The notes: generated by a model not told the origin, from the sequence alone. A stretch of 64,000 nucleotides of DNA from Aphelenchoides besseyi (GCA_024699855.1 JAMPIQ010000003.1:2542001-2606000), one strand, 5' to 3'. Numbered from the stretch's first letter, positions 1-12,839 are shown. Numbers and translations: made by a program.

Positions 1-744
1 AAAGATCACAAATTATCAGGTACGGTAAAAGAGACGAAAATAAGATGATCGTAAGGTGATGGCAACATACCATTTGTCTTGATGATAATGGCTTGGATCC
101 CGATCGCAAGCTTATGCAAACGTTCCAATTGTCGAAAATCTCAAAGCCCAAAATAGCTATACAAAAGGGGGCAAAGAGCAAACAGTTCGAAAGTACTCAA
201 TTCCCTTGTTTCTAATGATTAGTTAAGTTTAAAGAAGTGAGAAAATTAGCATGCAATAACTCAAAAGGTTTATGGTAACATTGAAATATCTCACGAATTA
301 ATAAAGACGACTCGAACTTTCAACCGAACGACGATCACGAACTTAACTGTTGAGTAGCTCTGAGGTCACCAAAATCTTCGAAGGACGAAAATAGAAACAA
401 ATTGCACGAATTTGGAACCTTAAAATGCCCGCGCGGGAGGAGTAACAAAAAGAGGAAAAGACGGTAGTTTAAGAAGAACAAATAAACAACCCACGGAGTC
501 AATACGTCAAGCAAACAACGAAGGGAAAAAAGCTAAGGTTCGAATTTTGCAAAAACGTCAATTGTCAACTAATGCGTGGGATGACCGATGCAGAACTCCG
601 CCATCTACTTCAACGTTTTGGAGTTTCATTCGTTTAATTTTGTAATTTGTAAGGCCTGTTTGCATCTTTGTTTCAATTATCAAAGTGATTTTAATTTTAT
701 GACAAAAACTTTTTTGAATGACATCATTTATTCTTGAGTCGTTT
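1..744. other. Intergenic, no gene seen
   Basis: No reading frame here has coding character, and I see no RNA gene, tandem array or terminal repeats. The 3' end of the small membrane-protein gene on the minus strand borders it on the right, so the last few hundred bases may hold its 3' UTR. Confidence 0.5.
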
Positions 745-1146
745 TCAGCACAGAAGGTAGATAACATAAGAGAAGAAACTTGCAATTACGCAAATGACGA
801 CAATGTAAACCACGATCGGGGCCTTCACGACAATCCACTCGTCAATGGAATCCACGTGGAGTTCCGTATCTTCGGGAAATTGATCTTGTTCAGCTGATTG
901 AAAAGTTTCCGGTTCGTTATTCTGTATGTCGACCACAGTAGCAGTTTCAACAGTTTCTAGTTTCTGAAATGAATCTTCGTAAACGCGTCGATATTCATAG
1001 GCTTGTTGATCTTGAAGAAGCAACCAGTTTGTCCGATTCTTTTCGTTGAGAAGAGCGGTTTGACGATCGATTGATGGTCGTGCAATGCCCAAGGATGCTA
1101 TGATTGACGGAAAGAAGAACAGAAGAAGTTGGTTTGCTTTCAACAT
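745..1146 (-). CDS. Small single-pass membrane protein, unknown
   Basis: This is an uninterrupted 133-codon frame with a genuine ATG. Residues 1-22 form a hydrophobic signal peptide-like segment (FFFPSIIASLGIA), followed by a polar stretch of about 85 residues rich in Glu, Gln and Asp. A strong hydrophobic segment at about 109-131 (APIVVYIVVICVIASFFSYV) runs nearly to the C-terminus. The layout suggests a type I membrane protein with a short acidic ectodomain and almost no cytoplasmic tail. I recognise no family. No intron is needed, which is unusual beside its intron-rich neighbours, so a further exon is possible. What is seen is the topology; function is unknown. Confidence 0.5.
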   Translation of the reverse strand: MLKANQLLLFFFPSIIASLGIARPSIDRQTALLNEKNRTNWLLLQDQQAYEYRRVYEDSFQKLETVETATVVDIQNNEPETFQSAEQDQFPEDTELHVDSIDEWIVVKAPIVVYIVVICVIASFFSYVIYLLC

Positions 1147-3674
1147 CTGAAGTTATAAGATCGAATCGAAAAACTTTACGAACCATTTAGGCGTAGAAGT
1201 CGATTGTCAAAAAACGACGACCGCAATCAGAGGTCTAAAAACTTATCAAATTACATGCAAATTGATGTTCCTGTTAGTTTGCATTATAAATGTGGGTTTT
1301 CAGTTTATTAACATTTTAGCTCATTGACATCAATTTCCCTGTCAAATTCTTGTGTTAGAAGTTTCTTTTTTGTCGTAATCACTTTTGACAAGTTGTCATA
1401 AGCAAATGTTCGAACTTTGTCTCGTACAAAGACCTGATGAGATTACGAAGGTCACATACTTTGGCGGTTTATTCATACGTTGCCTCGTGGCTTTCGAATT
1501 CTGCCTAATTAGACGGACCGCATTTTGACACGTAAGATACGAAGCCGACATTTGGTGTAGGAGAAACTATTTATATCCGTGTTTCCTGTCTATTAAGCGC
1601 TGAACTAAATGTGAGATTTGGAGTTCACGTTTGTGTCGAATTCCTTTATTCCATCATTCAAACTTTTATCGTGAAAGTATTTGGATTTCTCGAATTCTTT
1701 TAATACAAGACATCAATAGTACATTTACATGTCATTAGCACGCGTCTACATTCTCAACGAAGTATTCTAGAACAATACACGTAAACTTCAGTTTAAAAGG
1801 AAACGGTCAAAGTTCGATGTTCCTTCTTTGTTTATTCAATTATCACCCGTCTACAATCTCGGATTAGTTTCTTTAAGTTGGTAATTGGCTTGTGCTCTTA
1901 GACTTGCGGCAAAGCAAAGCATCAAAATTGCTATGCACTCTTTTGTTCGTCTGCCCTTAAACACTTTTGTCTGCGTTTTTATCAGACGTTGTCGCGGTTT
2001 TCTTTTTTTCGTCCCGCAAGTCTCCACGCACTACGTTCCTGAACTCTTCATGCGCATACACTCGCTCTTTGACTAAAAAGCGACACGTTTATTGCCTTGT
2101 TGCTCGGCACTCAATTCTATACTCTTATTTACAACATTAATGAAGTCTGAATTTTGTTGGGAATTTGAAGTCAAAGTTTTCTCGACTAAAGTATTTGAAT
2201 GTGTGCTTTACACCTGTGCTTATCTTTTGTGAATGAATAGTGTTTCTTGTAAGGTGATAATCCGCGGTTTTCGTTCTATTCATCGTCTTTCGACTTCAAT
2301 CACTGCGAAATTTTCGACCGTTAAAACAATCGAGTTCGTGTAGCTCATTCACTGACAATCGCATTCATGACGTTTTGACCTGTTTCTAAATGTCCTCATT
2401 CTCTTTCATACATTCAGCTTCTGAGATCTTTACTAGTGCATTCAACTAATGGCATTTTTGCTGAATGGTAGCAAAGTGTAATAACGTCAACTATTCGACA
2501 TAATCTCTGTATGGGAATCTAATTAGCGCAAACAACAGATTGTCGTGTTAAACCGATCAATGATGTTTGATAGCTACCGAATTTTCAGCTAACGAGTACA
2601 TTTCAACGATCTCAAAAACGAATTCATATCATTGAACAAAAGTGTTTGAACGTTCAATTTCTGTGGTTTCGTAAAAGATGTAACATTGAATTGCGATTGA
2701 CGTAGATTCCCTTGTCTTTATCAGTTTCCCTAATGAATTCCGCCCGTTTATGAGCGTTGATTTATGCGTCGGCGTCATGCATATGTTTCGCTGTTTGATC
2801 TCAGTGTTAATCTACAGCATCGTTGACTCCCTGTCAACAACCAATGTACTTTTGAACTGAAAAGCAGGAGGCCAGTTTTTCTGCACTAAATCGTGTTTAC
2901 AACAAATTACACGAGTCAAGAATTGACGTATAGAACGCAAACTTTGTTCTGATCAAAAGTTTTTAAACGTTTTTATCAATGAACCACGTGTCTGTTAACA
3001 ACGATCTTTGTATTTGTAATTGTGGGATGTTTGGGTGAGTGCATCGAAGATTTGAACTTTCGTTTTACTCTCAAGTTCATTCGTCGTAGAGACTTTAGTA
3101 ATCTTTCCGACTGACCGCACGTTGGCATCATTATTTTAAAAATGTTCCGTTTGACGTTATGTGCCGTTCTTCAAAAACAACAAGTATCGTCAACAAAAAC
3201 TTGAACTAAAGACCAACTTTGTTGTTTAAAAGTCTATTTTTTACTTCATTTTAATCCGACCACTAATCTTTGCATTTGAATATAATTTCTTCCCACAGAT
3301 ACTTGACGTTTTTCCACCGTATTCACAAGACATAAAGAACCTTGTAGCTTGAAATCTTTGGGCTTATTTGTGCCTTCCCTCCAACACTTGAATTCTATTG
3401 ACCGTATGAATAAAGTTAATAGAGAGAAAACATACCACATCACAGACATCTAAACCTCTTTTCCGTCTTAAAATTGAGCAGTTGACAAGACAGAAATTTC
3501 ATTTAGTCGACTGAAAGATTGCGGAGGCAATTTAACATCAATCCTATTATCGGCCTTCTCACCATTTCACCTATTTATTCTTTGCTAAAATATCAGCACC
3601 AAACGGTTTTAAGTGTGAGCAGCTCGTGTCGTAACACAAGTTCACATCATCCAGCTAATTGTCACTCTTTTCAG
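1147..3674. other. Long intergenic spacer, no gene seen
   Basis: About 2.5 kb of AT-rich sequence. The few open stretches (for example near 1885-2076, 3246-3449 and 3519-3670) lack ATG starts or protein-like composition. No long inverted or tandem repeat was seen. It probably contains the promoter of the downstream nuclear receptor gene and the upstream region of the minus-strand membrane protein. Confidence 0.45.
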
Positions 3675-6000
3675 ATGTTCATCAAAAAAGAATGGGACCA
3701 GTTCAATGGGAACTTTTCTCTCCGTTCAACTCTCACTACAACTAGCGATTTGAAATCGGAATGCTCGTTGGGTAGTACCATCAATTTGTGTCGAATTTGT
3801 GATCAGTTTCACGACGGGTTTCATTTCGGTGTGATTTCATGTCGAGCCTGTAAGTTTGGCAATAGAAAAGAATAGACTGACTGTTAACTCGCAGTTCGGA
3901 AGAAGATTTGTTTTCCTTTAAAAGTAACAATCTGGATAATCCGATATTACGAAGTCTTTTTTGACCTTCACGATAACTAAAAGCGGAGTTCAAGTGTCGA
4001 AAATTCCAACCTCAATGATGTTTAATTCAAATTCCGAGACTCAAACGAACTCTTCGGAGAAAAGGAACCTCCCCGGCGTGTCAACGAATCCGCTTCCTGT
4101 TTCCTTATCTCAAAGACAGATCCAAGTGTTCAACTTGCCATGTTACTCTGTACTTTACTAATTATCGTATTATTTACAGGTGCGGCCTTCTATCGACGAT
4201 CCATTGCAGCTGCCAAAAACTATGTTTGCAAAGGAGACAGTAATTGCCAGATAGGGAACGGTATTTCATGAACGATTACCTTAATCTCATTTGTCGTTTC
4301 AGTGAAACAACGAAAGATGTGTAAATTCTGTCGATTCAAGCGATGCGAAGCCGCAGGAATGAATCGTAATGGTAAGTTTTATGGTTTTACAGTAACCAAG
4401 AATGTAAACGGAACTTCAACTTCTGACAAAATTGTAGTCTGGCATTTTAATAAGCTTGCCATTAATTGAATCTATAATTAATGTTGACAGTTTACATTTT
4501 GTCAGACGTGTAATTTGATTTTTGTCAGTCAACAGGAAACGAACGTAGACGTCAATTACAGAAGTAATTTGCGAAAAATTCTCCCTCTATTCCACCACGA
4601 AAATGGGCTTAACGTCTGGACTTTGAGTTCAGACATGCCGAAACAGAAATAACACATACAAAAATATATTTGGCAGAGATCATTGAATGAGACAAACGAA
4701 TTCAGGAGTCCAATTAAATCGTGATAGAATTGGAACGAAACGAAACAGCACCGACTATCTAAAAAGCAGTGATACGGACACGAATTCAACAGACTCCTAT
4801 CAGTATGAATTCGATGACGACGAAGACGATGAGCCTAGTAGTAGTAGAATCTCGTTCGAGGATGAGATAGACATTACGAATATCAATGAGATGACCATGT
4901 TAACTGGTGATGAACAAGAGCAAACACAATTGACTTTGATACGACCACCGTCTGAACGAACTCCACTATTGACGCGAATGACTCGTGGATACGAGAATTA
5001 TCATTGCGCCCAAAAGTTCCTACATTCCGCTCTCTATCCCGAAGCTCAAGGCAAAGTGAGTAGGCGTATGGTTTAACTTTGAATAACTTCATTCCAGTTC
5101 TTTAAAACCGATCTCATACAAACGCAGAAAATGGAACGAGGATGTTTGGAGTTTATTAACGAAATGAAAGAGAACTTCTTTCCACCGTACAATACGCTTA
5201 CGGTCAATGTTAAAGTGAGTTAGAAATATGAATACGCTTAACCTTCTACTTTTCTAGCGACAACTTTTGGGTTCATTCGAAAAAGTGAGCAAAAAAGCGG
5301 CAGTTTATATAAAATGATCGTTACAGCTTTTTCGTGCTCTCGACCGAAATTCAAAGTCTTGTCGTTTCTTTGCCGACAACAAGAATCTTCTTTACATGCA
5401 TTACGGTAATTAGACACACATTTGGACTGTTGGCATTCATAATTACAGGGCAATACGTCGATGTTGCTGACGTGTTTTCGTTTTTTAACGACGTCAATTC
5501 TCCAGAGACATTGACTAAGTAGTAGTTAGAGTTCAAACTTTTTAATGAACATCATGTGTTTTAGACTTGCGGTCCCTATTTGTGATGCAAGTCTACGGTT
5601 GAGAATAAAATTGGAAGAACTGAAGATTCGAGACTGTGAAGTTGCAGCTTTGGCCGGAATTCTTTTGTGGCGACGAGGTACTCTCAGTTTTTATTTTAAC
5701 AATTAATTCATTGGCAGACATTTTAGTGGCCGGCATTACGAGCAATCAGAATTCTGAAGCGATACGAGATCGAATCGTTCACGAACTTCACGACGATCTC
5801 TTGGAGACCTATGGACCGAAAGAAACGCCGTCTCGTTTAACCGAATTGATTTACGTTCTTCACAAGTTAGATGTAAGTTCGAAACGACGACTATACTCAC
5901 AACGTAGATCATTTAGCTTGTTGTTAAGGAATTAGATGTTGCTTTGACGACAATCAAACTTTTCGACATATTTCCTCTTGATCCTTGGGAATTTACGTAG
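3675..6000 (+). CDS. Nuclear hormone receptor, nematode type
   Basis: A ligand-regulated, DNA-binding transcription factor of the nuclear receptor superfamily. Exons near 3675-3849, 4180-4260 and 4303-4371 encode two C4 zinc fingers. Finger 1 is C-x2-C-x13-C-x2-C with P-box CRACAAFYRR. Finger 2 runs from CKGDSNC to MCKFCRFKRCEAAGM. The CAAFYRR P-box is the kind typical of the expanded nematode-specific receptors. A long acidic hinge follows (about 4706-5057), then short exons of a divergent ligand-binding domain, including LKIRDCEVAALAGILLW and a last exon ending FPLDPWEFT. The ATG at 3675 directly follows TTTTCAG, so it may be trans-spliced or joined to an upstream exon. The splice between the exon near 4536-4563 and the hinge exon is not settled. 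An AATAAA lies at 6057-6062. Family assignment is firm; subfamily and ligand are unknown. Confidence 0.88.
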
Positions 6001-6056
6001 GAGATCTGGTTGCTGACCTCACCATTGATTCGCAAACTCATACTTGATGCTCACTA

Positions 6057-6062
6057 AATAAA
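6057..6062 (+). terminator. Polyadenylation signal (AATAAA)
   Basis: A canonical AATAAA lies 57 nt past the stop codon of the nuclear receptor gene, on the same strand. Confidence 0.55.
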
Positions 6063-7369
6063 ATTTATCACATTTAAACCTTCGACTTTGATCTTTTTAT
6101 AATTCACAAAGGAGTCGTTGTTCAATTGTATCCTGTCGAATAAAAGCCATAACAATCGACTACCAAGTTGTTCAGCTAGACGATCTAAAATGCAAATAAA
6201 CACGATAATCGACTGCAGATCTCATCTAAAATGACCAAATTTTTTATCCAAATCCGTCGGTAATCTGCAGTTATCTCTGCATCCCGATGTCCATTCCACA
6301 CGCAACACGGTAATTATCTTTGCTCGAGGTCTTGTGAAGTTTCAAATCTGCCGTAAAGAATTTAGTTTGTGGAAGATAGAAATTCTCTCGCTTTACAATT
6401 CGTGTTGATGGATTATTTTCATTTGAGACAAGAATTCGGATGCTTACAAATCACCAACCGCTTTTCATGTCCAATTTTACTGAAAGGATAATCGTTGGGT
6501 TGTTCTCACGATTTGTCACCTATACTCTCAGACGCCAATTTCTCGCGTGTCGATGCGCGTTGAACAATGTCACGCAACCGGCGAATCTACGAAGTTGGTC
6601 CCAAAAAAGTGTAAAATAGAATGATCGTGACTCTTCGACTAAAAAGACGAATCTGAATCGGACTGTTGACTAAGCGAAAGGACGGTCAATTTCGACGTTG
6701 TTGTTTTTTTGTTTTACATTAACGTTACGATAAAAACAGTAGTTGAGTTCCTGTCGATCGAAATTTGTTGGTGTGTTCGAACTGCAATTCGATTTCATGT
6801 TGGCTGTTCATCGTGAACATTTGAGTTTATAGAACGACGGTTTGGGCAAAACGTGCTTGTTCGCAACTGAGTAAACACTCCGGCCAGCAAACTTGTTTAA
6901 CACAAGAACTAAAGAGCGAGATGGTTATTCGAAATTTCTCCTCTTTTCCGGAAGACGTTTGTTGAGGTTTTATTGGTTGGTGACTTCTTTCCATCGTTTA
7001 ACGTCATTAGTTCGATATTTCGCCCACCCAAAACTGATAACAACAATGAACCCGACAATCCTCTTCGACTAAGTTTATAACCTTCGACTCAATCGAAATT
7101 CGATTTCGGTCTTTTGAATCAACGGCGATGAACGTCCCAACCAATTAATTTGCACTCTTATCGTTTCTCTTACCGTTAATCCTCGTAATTCTGCTTTGAC
7201 TTTGCTCTTGCGTTCCATAAAACATGAGCACTATCAACCACATCGTTCGAGTTTGCTTACCGCCAATTAGATGGTCGAGATTGCAAACAGCTTAAACCAT
7301 TTCTTTTTCGTGTATTTGAACTGACAATTTACTTTTTAACTACTAAGTTTATAGCTATCGTATTGTATA
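6063..7369. other. Intergenic spacer, no gene seen
   Basis: About 1.3 kb between two plus-strand genes. All frames are densely interrupted and there are no recognisable repeats. It presumably carries the promoter of the glucuronyltransferase gene. Confidence 0.45.
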
Positions 7370-8655
7370 ATGGACAGAAATCCTATGTACTGTAGATTAG
7401 AATCTGGAACTGCGGCGAATTCTCGTGGCTGTGAAAAGCGAATGAATCGCTCGGTTGTTCCTTTTCTTCTTTGTTGCCTGTTGTGTGTCTTCACTTGGTA
7501 CTCAATTCCTATGCTCGACATAAACACTCAACTGCCATTGCCCACCACTCCACGTGAGTTCGAATGTCAACAAACGGCATTTCATTTCGTGTTTAAGCGG
7601 ATTGTTCGAAACTCGACATGCTGAAAACGAACGAATCGACAATATTCGTGATAACACCAACATTTCCCAGACCTGAACGTTTCGCAGACATGACCAGGCA
7701 ATTCGCAATAAGTAGCCATTAAGTAACGTTGAATTTCAGATTAACTCAAACGCTCATGCACATTTCGAATTTGTTCTGGATTGTGGTAGAAGACGGACAC
7801 TCAACTGTTCCAACAGTCGAGCGAATGTTAAACAGAAGCGGAATCAATTTCACTTATTTGCACATTACAAACAAATCCGGTCTTCCGAGACGTGGATGGG
7901 CCCAAAGGAATTATGGCCTACAATATATCCGTGAAAATTACGCGAATTATAATCGTGGAGGTGTCGTTTATTTTGCTGATGACGACAATTCGTATGATAT
8001 TCGATTGTTCAACGACTATATTCGAAATGTAACAACCATCGGAATTTGGGCTGTTGGTAAGAGGTTAACAGGGTTGGATTCAACTGTAACACTCATATTT
8101 AGGCCTTTCCGGTAATGCAAAAGTTGAAGCTCCTCATGTGGAAAACGGTGTGATTACAAAATGGAACGTGATTTATAATCCGAGACGCGAATTTGCAACC
8201 GATATGGCTGGGTTTGCAGTGCATTTGGGTTTGATCGTAAACTCAAAGTATGATAAAATCCGACTGCTTTCTCTTTATCTCTTCATTTTAGTGCAACGTT
8301 TGGTCGTCGATGTATTGGAAAAGATCCAGAGAACTGTTTTCTTCAACAATTTGAGTTGCCAGTTTCTGAAGTCGAACCATTTGGCTATGACTCGGATCCA
8401 CGTGAAATTTTGGTTTGGCACACGAAAACATTGTCATCGATTGTACGTGGAAATGCCTACGGCTACATTTTTGAAAATCGTGGCTCAAAATCCACCAAAA
8501 TATTACCGATCAAAAATGCGGCCAAGGACTCGAAGACTAGTAGATCAAAACCAACGAATCAACAAAAGACCAAAACTGAAGTCAAAGTTCAGCGCGCCAT
8601 TTCAAAAGCCGTTAAAAAAGATGGCAACTCGACAGAAGCGAATGCCGAAGCATAG
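7370..8655 (+). CDS. Glucuronosyltransferase, GT43 family (GlcAT-I type)
   Basis: A Golgi type II enzyme that transfers glucuronic acid from UDP-GlcA. In the best-known members (B3GAT3, C. elegans sqv-8) it completes the glycosaminoglycan linker tetrasaccharide. A short cytoplasmic N-terminus precedes a membrane anchor at about residues 30-47. The stem is followed by IFVITPTFPRPERFADMTR, LFWIVVEDG, the metal/UDP-binding triad in FADDDNSYD, DMAGFAVHL, and ILVWHTKT near the family's usual C-terminus. The Glu of KDPENCFLQQ sits where the catalytic base is expected. Introns lie at about 7553, 7698-7739, 8057-8102 and 8249-8291. The 7698-7739 intron begins with GC instead of GT, and homology supports it. 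After VWHTKT there is an extra tail of about 75 residues rich in Lys and Ser that the vertebrate enzymes lack. The exact acceptor specificity (GlcAT-I or a paralogue) cannot be decided here. Confidence 0.9.
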
Positions 8656-8918
8656 ACAACCGTACAAACTGAACTTGACCACAACTGATGTCTGCTAATA
8701 CTTAGCCTTAATGTAGACTGAAATCAGTCAATTTCGACGCATAACCACAAGCTTCAACGGGTTTAGATTCTTACGCATTTTTGGGTTTCGTACCGGTGAT
8801 TATTGTTTCTATTCATGATAATAATTAAATTTATTCATAATTTATAGCTAGGATATGTAATCAACTTTAACAACAAACACTTTAACAAACTTAACAATTG
8901 AAACATAACAAAAAACAA

Positions 8919-11900
8919 CTACAACGCCAATTGTGCCATCGAGCGAACAGAAGAAACGTAATCCACGAGTCCTTGGTTTGTTTTCATTCTAAAACACACA
9001 AGTGGATCAACTTGTTAGATCAACTTACAAATCAATGAGCTCCTGATGGTTCCGGAAATACTGTTGAAGTGCAGTAACCGAGTCAGAGAACGCCAATTGA
9101 GCTTTAAACACATGACCAAAAGCATAAACTAATTCCCGACATATCGAGAAGTAGCGAGCAATTCGCATTCGTCCGGCTCGTGTGATATTGGCCGCTAACC
9201 ACTTCAGCAGTTCGCCCGCTTCGGCGTCGAGCAGGTCTTGAATCACAGTCGGAACTGGAATCTCGCATACAAACCAACTTTTAAACTGCCAACTCACTTT
9301 CCTTGTATGGCATATCATTCAAAGTTCGTTCCAACAGTACGCCGTCGTTCAAAGCCAACGACATGCACAGTGCTTGACTATACTCATCAGAATAAAGAGC
9401 ATTTTCGATTGCTGCAGGAGTTACATTCTCAGCTAATCGACGAGGTTGAAAACGACGGTGATTGTCCAGCGAGTAGATTTGAACTCCCTCGGTTGTAACG
9501 GCGGCAAAAGAGCGTCCAATGGGATTGAACGAAAATTGTCGTAACTCCAAGGACGGACGATGCACACGTTCGGACGGGTCTTTTCGAGCAACACCCGGAG
9601 CTCGGATCGACTTCGTGTCCTCATCATCAGACTCAATTTGATCTCCGTGAGCAAATGGAGTGAATCGGGGCTGCAAACACGAAATTAGAAGTCGAATAAG
9701 AATCTTACGTTTGTTCCTTCGATACTCATGTTATGACTCAGTCGAATCCGCCGCAGAATTGTTCGCGCAGCAAAGTCATAGATTGAAAACAAACTCGACT
9801 GACCGCCAACCAAAAGAAGCGAACCGGTGGGTGAGAACTCCAGACACGTATACGATCTAAAGAACCGTTTATGTTAACAGCAATCAACTCACTTGTTCTT
9901 CTGGACGGTCTCTTTTTTCAGTTGTTGTCCTCGTTCTCTCACGGTGTCCAAATCCAATTTGGTTTCCAAAATAAAAACTTCTGCGTGTGTTGAAGCTTCG
10001 AAGACGTGAACTGTAGAGTCGAAAGTCAACGCGGCCAAATAGAAACCATCGGGACTGTGCTTCACGTCCACTCCTTCGTGTGAAAGTTGAATTGATTGAG
10101 ATTCAGCTCTTGCTACATTCCAAACTCGCAGAGTTTTGTCCATAGAGACGGAGACCAAACGAAGCCCGTGAAGTGACATTCCGGTGATTGGTGCCGTGTG
10201 TCCTAAACTTCCAATCATAATAAGAAGTAAAAGTCATTTCTTACCGTGCATAACATCGAGTAGGTTTCCGGTCTCAATCGCCCAGACATAAACTTCGAAG
10301 AGTTGCCGTGAACTAGCCAAACAGTTTTGTCCCGTTCGATCAGCACACAAAAATCTCCAACTGAGTTTGTTTGGGTGCTGTCATTGTACGGAAATTTCTG
10401 TAGCGCTTCATATCGTGAGCCACCACTTGTCCATCCATAGATGCAGACAGAATCGCATTTCCACTTTCGGTGAAACACAAACTCGTGACCGGCGCTTTAT
10501 GTCCGCTCAACGTTACAACGCACATGCACGATTGAGAGTTCCAAATCTTGACCTGAGCGTCTTCACTTCCAGTAGCCAAATGGATTCCCAATGGCGAATA
10601 AGCGGCACAAAGAATCGGCTTCGTGTGAGATTGCTGTTTAACCACGAAGACTTCACTTTTGATGTCCCAAACGTAGAGCGAGGCGTTGAAGCCACGACCA
10701 ACAGCGAATGCCAAATGAGTGGCCGTCAAGTCGATGGTTTCGACGCGACGATTCACGTTCAAACTAAATTAGCGAATAGAGAGAAGCAAATGAACTTCTT
10801 ACTTTAAGTGTTTCAAAACCACCGGCTCGTGTTCTACATTCACAACAATCGCGGCTGAGCTCTCGAATCCAACAGCCATCAAGTGACTCATTTGACTGAA
10901 TGAAACGGCAGTGACATCCGGTCGTCCATTTGCTTCGAACAGTTCGTACAGAATTCTTGTGTATTCACGATTCAATGAATAGGAAAGATGTGGGATTTTT
11001 TCATTGTCAACTTCCATTTCATCAGACGCTTTTTTCTTCCACAGTTTTGCTGATGGAACATTGGCAATGAAATTGGACATTTTCCCTCGACGATTAACCA
11101 TCAAGACCTGAAAATGAGCTGGTCGTTGTGCCTGTCGATTCAACGCACGTCATAAGCGTTTTTCTTGTTGAAAAACGCACCCACAGTTTCGGCGTTATCC
11201 GTCAACGTCATCAACGGGAATCTCGTCTCTTTACTGATGGCCGAAAACACTCGAACTGCGTGACTTCGAGTGACACACAACAGAGCCCGAGAATCGGCAG
11301 ACCACTGAAGCGAAGTGATCGCCGAGTCGTTCGAGATGTTTCCGAATCTGCGTCTCGTCAACATCCGCAACGGTTCGCTTGCTGTTCCTTCGTTGTCAAT
11401 CGCGTAGACCGCACAGCAACCGTCCATTCCGAAAGCCAGATATCTAAATTAAAACTACGAACAATGAAAGCAAACACTAAACTGACTGGTTGTTTGGAGA
11501 GAAAGCGGCACATCGGACGTTATGACCCATTTGACGCTGATAGAGAACGATGTTGTGTTCCAGCAACACCAATGAAGCAATAGACACTGAAACAACAAGT
11601 GAGTAAAGAAGCCGAAATCATATCACTTACTTTCGTTGATCAGAACAGCCATTGTTTGCTTGTGATTGAAAGCAATGTGAACGATGTTGTGATTCGATTC
11701 GCATTGCAAAGTGTGAGAAGAGTCGCTGAAACAACAGGAATGGACGTTCAAGAAAGAGAACTCACTTCTTCAAGTCAATTATTTTTACTTTGTTTCCAAC
11801 GGGACTCGCCAAAAGCGAGGAATCGAAAAAAGTGACGTTGGCATTCTTGTAAACCGAACCAACCAAATCCGAGGGCTGAAAACGTCCGAATAGCTAGCTC

Positions 11901-11936
11901 ATCGGTGTGATAACAAACCTGAAATAGCGATTCCAT
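8919..11936 (-). CDS. pwp2: PWP2 homologue, WD40 protein of the SSU processome
   Basis: A nucleolar scaffold of the UTP-B subcomplex, needed for 18S rRNA processing and 40S assembly. The start is a two-exon join. ATG at 11936 gives MESLFQ; then an intron; then PSDLVGSVYKNANVTFF, which matches the family N-terminus. Successive exons carry the two N-terminal WD40 propellers, for example HLATGSEDAQVKIWNSQSC, ILSASMDGQVVAHDMKRYRN and LHGLRLVSVSMDKTLRVWN. The C-terminal non-WD helical domain follows (SFNPIGRSFAAVTTEGVQIY, then LLDAEAGELLKWLAANI). A final small exon (8919 to about 8977) ends RSMAQLAL and restores the family C-terminus. Introns are short, about 40-60 nt. It is the first of several minus-strand genes in a row. 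Identification is firm. Confidence 0.95.
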
Positions 11937-12170
11937 TTCAACGCAAATCAAATGGGTTTCTGAACAACTCGATCTGTTTGGGTAAACGGAGTGCATGAGA
12001 CCAGAAAGAAAGAATGAAAGATTCTGTTCGAAACACATCTATGTGCTTGATGGGAATGTCGGAGATGACTTTTCTATTGGTCATACAGTTGGAATAAATA
12101 ACCGCAAAAGATGATTGAAAACGTAACAACTTGATTACAACAGAGTTTATTTCATGAAAATCTCCGACAA

Positions 12171-12839
12171 TCAATCGCTTTCGTTAGCCGTTTTAAGTGG
12201 CTCATCGTTCTTCTTGGACTTGGGTTCGATGAAGTGCGCTTTGTTGGCTTCTGCTTTGATTGCTTCTTTGCTATGGAAACCAAGTGGTTCGACTCGTTCT
12301 TTCGAGTCCATCAATTCAGTTGACAATTTGATGACCTCTTTCGACGGTTTGTTTGTTTCTTTAACATCATGTGAAAGCAACATCTCGGTTGAACCTTCAA
12401 TCGGTTTCTTTTCTTTTCCGGAAGTTGGAGCCGGTGAACTGGTCACATCATTGGATCCCGATGGAGTTCGGGCTGGGAACTCGCTGTGACGAACCGGAAA
12501 CTCGGCACTCACTTGGTTTTCAGTTCGATCTTCCGCTGAAACACAAATGTCAGGAATGTAGAGAACAAACTCACTTTTCATTGGCGGTTTTGTTTTATGT
12601 CGCAATTTCAGGTAATGAAGAAATTCGGGAGTGATGATCACGTTCAATTTGATTGCTTTGGCTTTTCGTTTCGCTCGATGTTCCATTTTCTCCACCAAAA
12701 CAGCAATCAACATGAGAAGACAGACGATGAGGTCGAGAATAGCGAGGAAACGAAAGAAAACTCCGAAAGTCGATTGAGTGCCTCCAATGGTCAGATACTC
12801 GGAAACCGACAAACAGAAACGTGGATCATCGTTTGACAT
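12171..12839 (-). CDS. Single-pass membrane protein with Ser/Glu/Lys-rich tail, unknown
   Basis: The frame begins at ATG 12839 (MSNDDPRFCLSVSEY). A hydrophobic segment at about residues 24-47 (FFRFLAILDLIVCLLMLIAV) is followed at once by a basic stretch (KMEHRAKRKAKAIK), which by the positive-inside rule puts the C-terminus in the cytoplasm. The remainder is low-complexity and rich in Lys, Glu, Ser and Pro. The frame is open throughout, but 12536-12574 is a perfect 39-nt intron (GTGAGT..TTTCAG) whose length is a multiple of three and which has no stop codon. Retaining it would add 13 residues (SEFVLYIPDICVS). No family recognised. Confidence 0.55.
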   Translation of the reverse strand: MSNDDPRFCLSVSEYLTIGGTQSTFGVFFRFLAILDLIVCLLMLIAVLVEKMEHRAKRKAKAIKLNVIITPEFLHYLKLRHKTKPPMKSEFVLYIPDICVSAEDRTENQVSAEFPVRHSEFPARTPSGSNDVTSSPAPTSGKEKKPIEGSTEMLLSHDVKETNKPSKEVIKLSTELMDSKERVEPLGFHSKEAIKAEANKAHFIEPKSKKNDEPLKTANESD

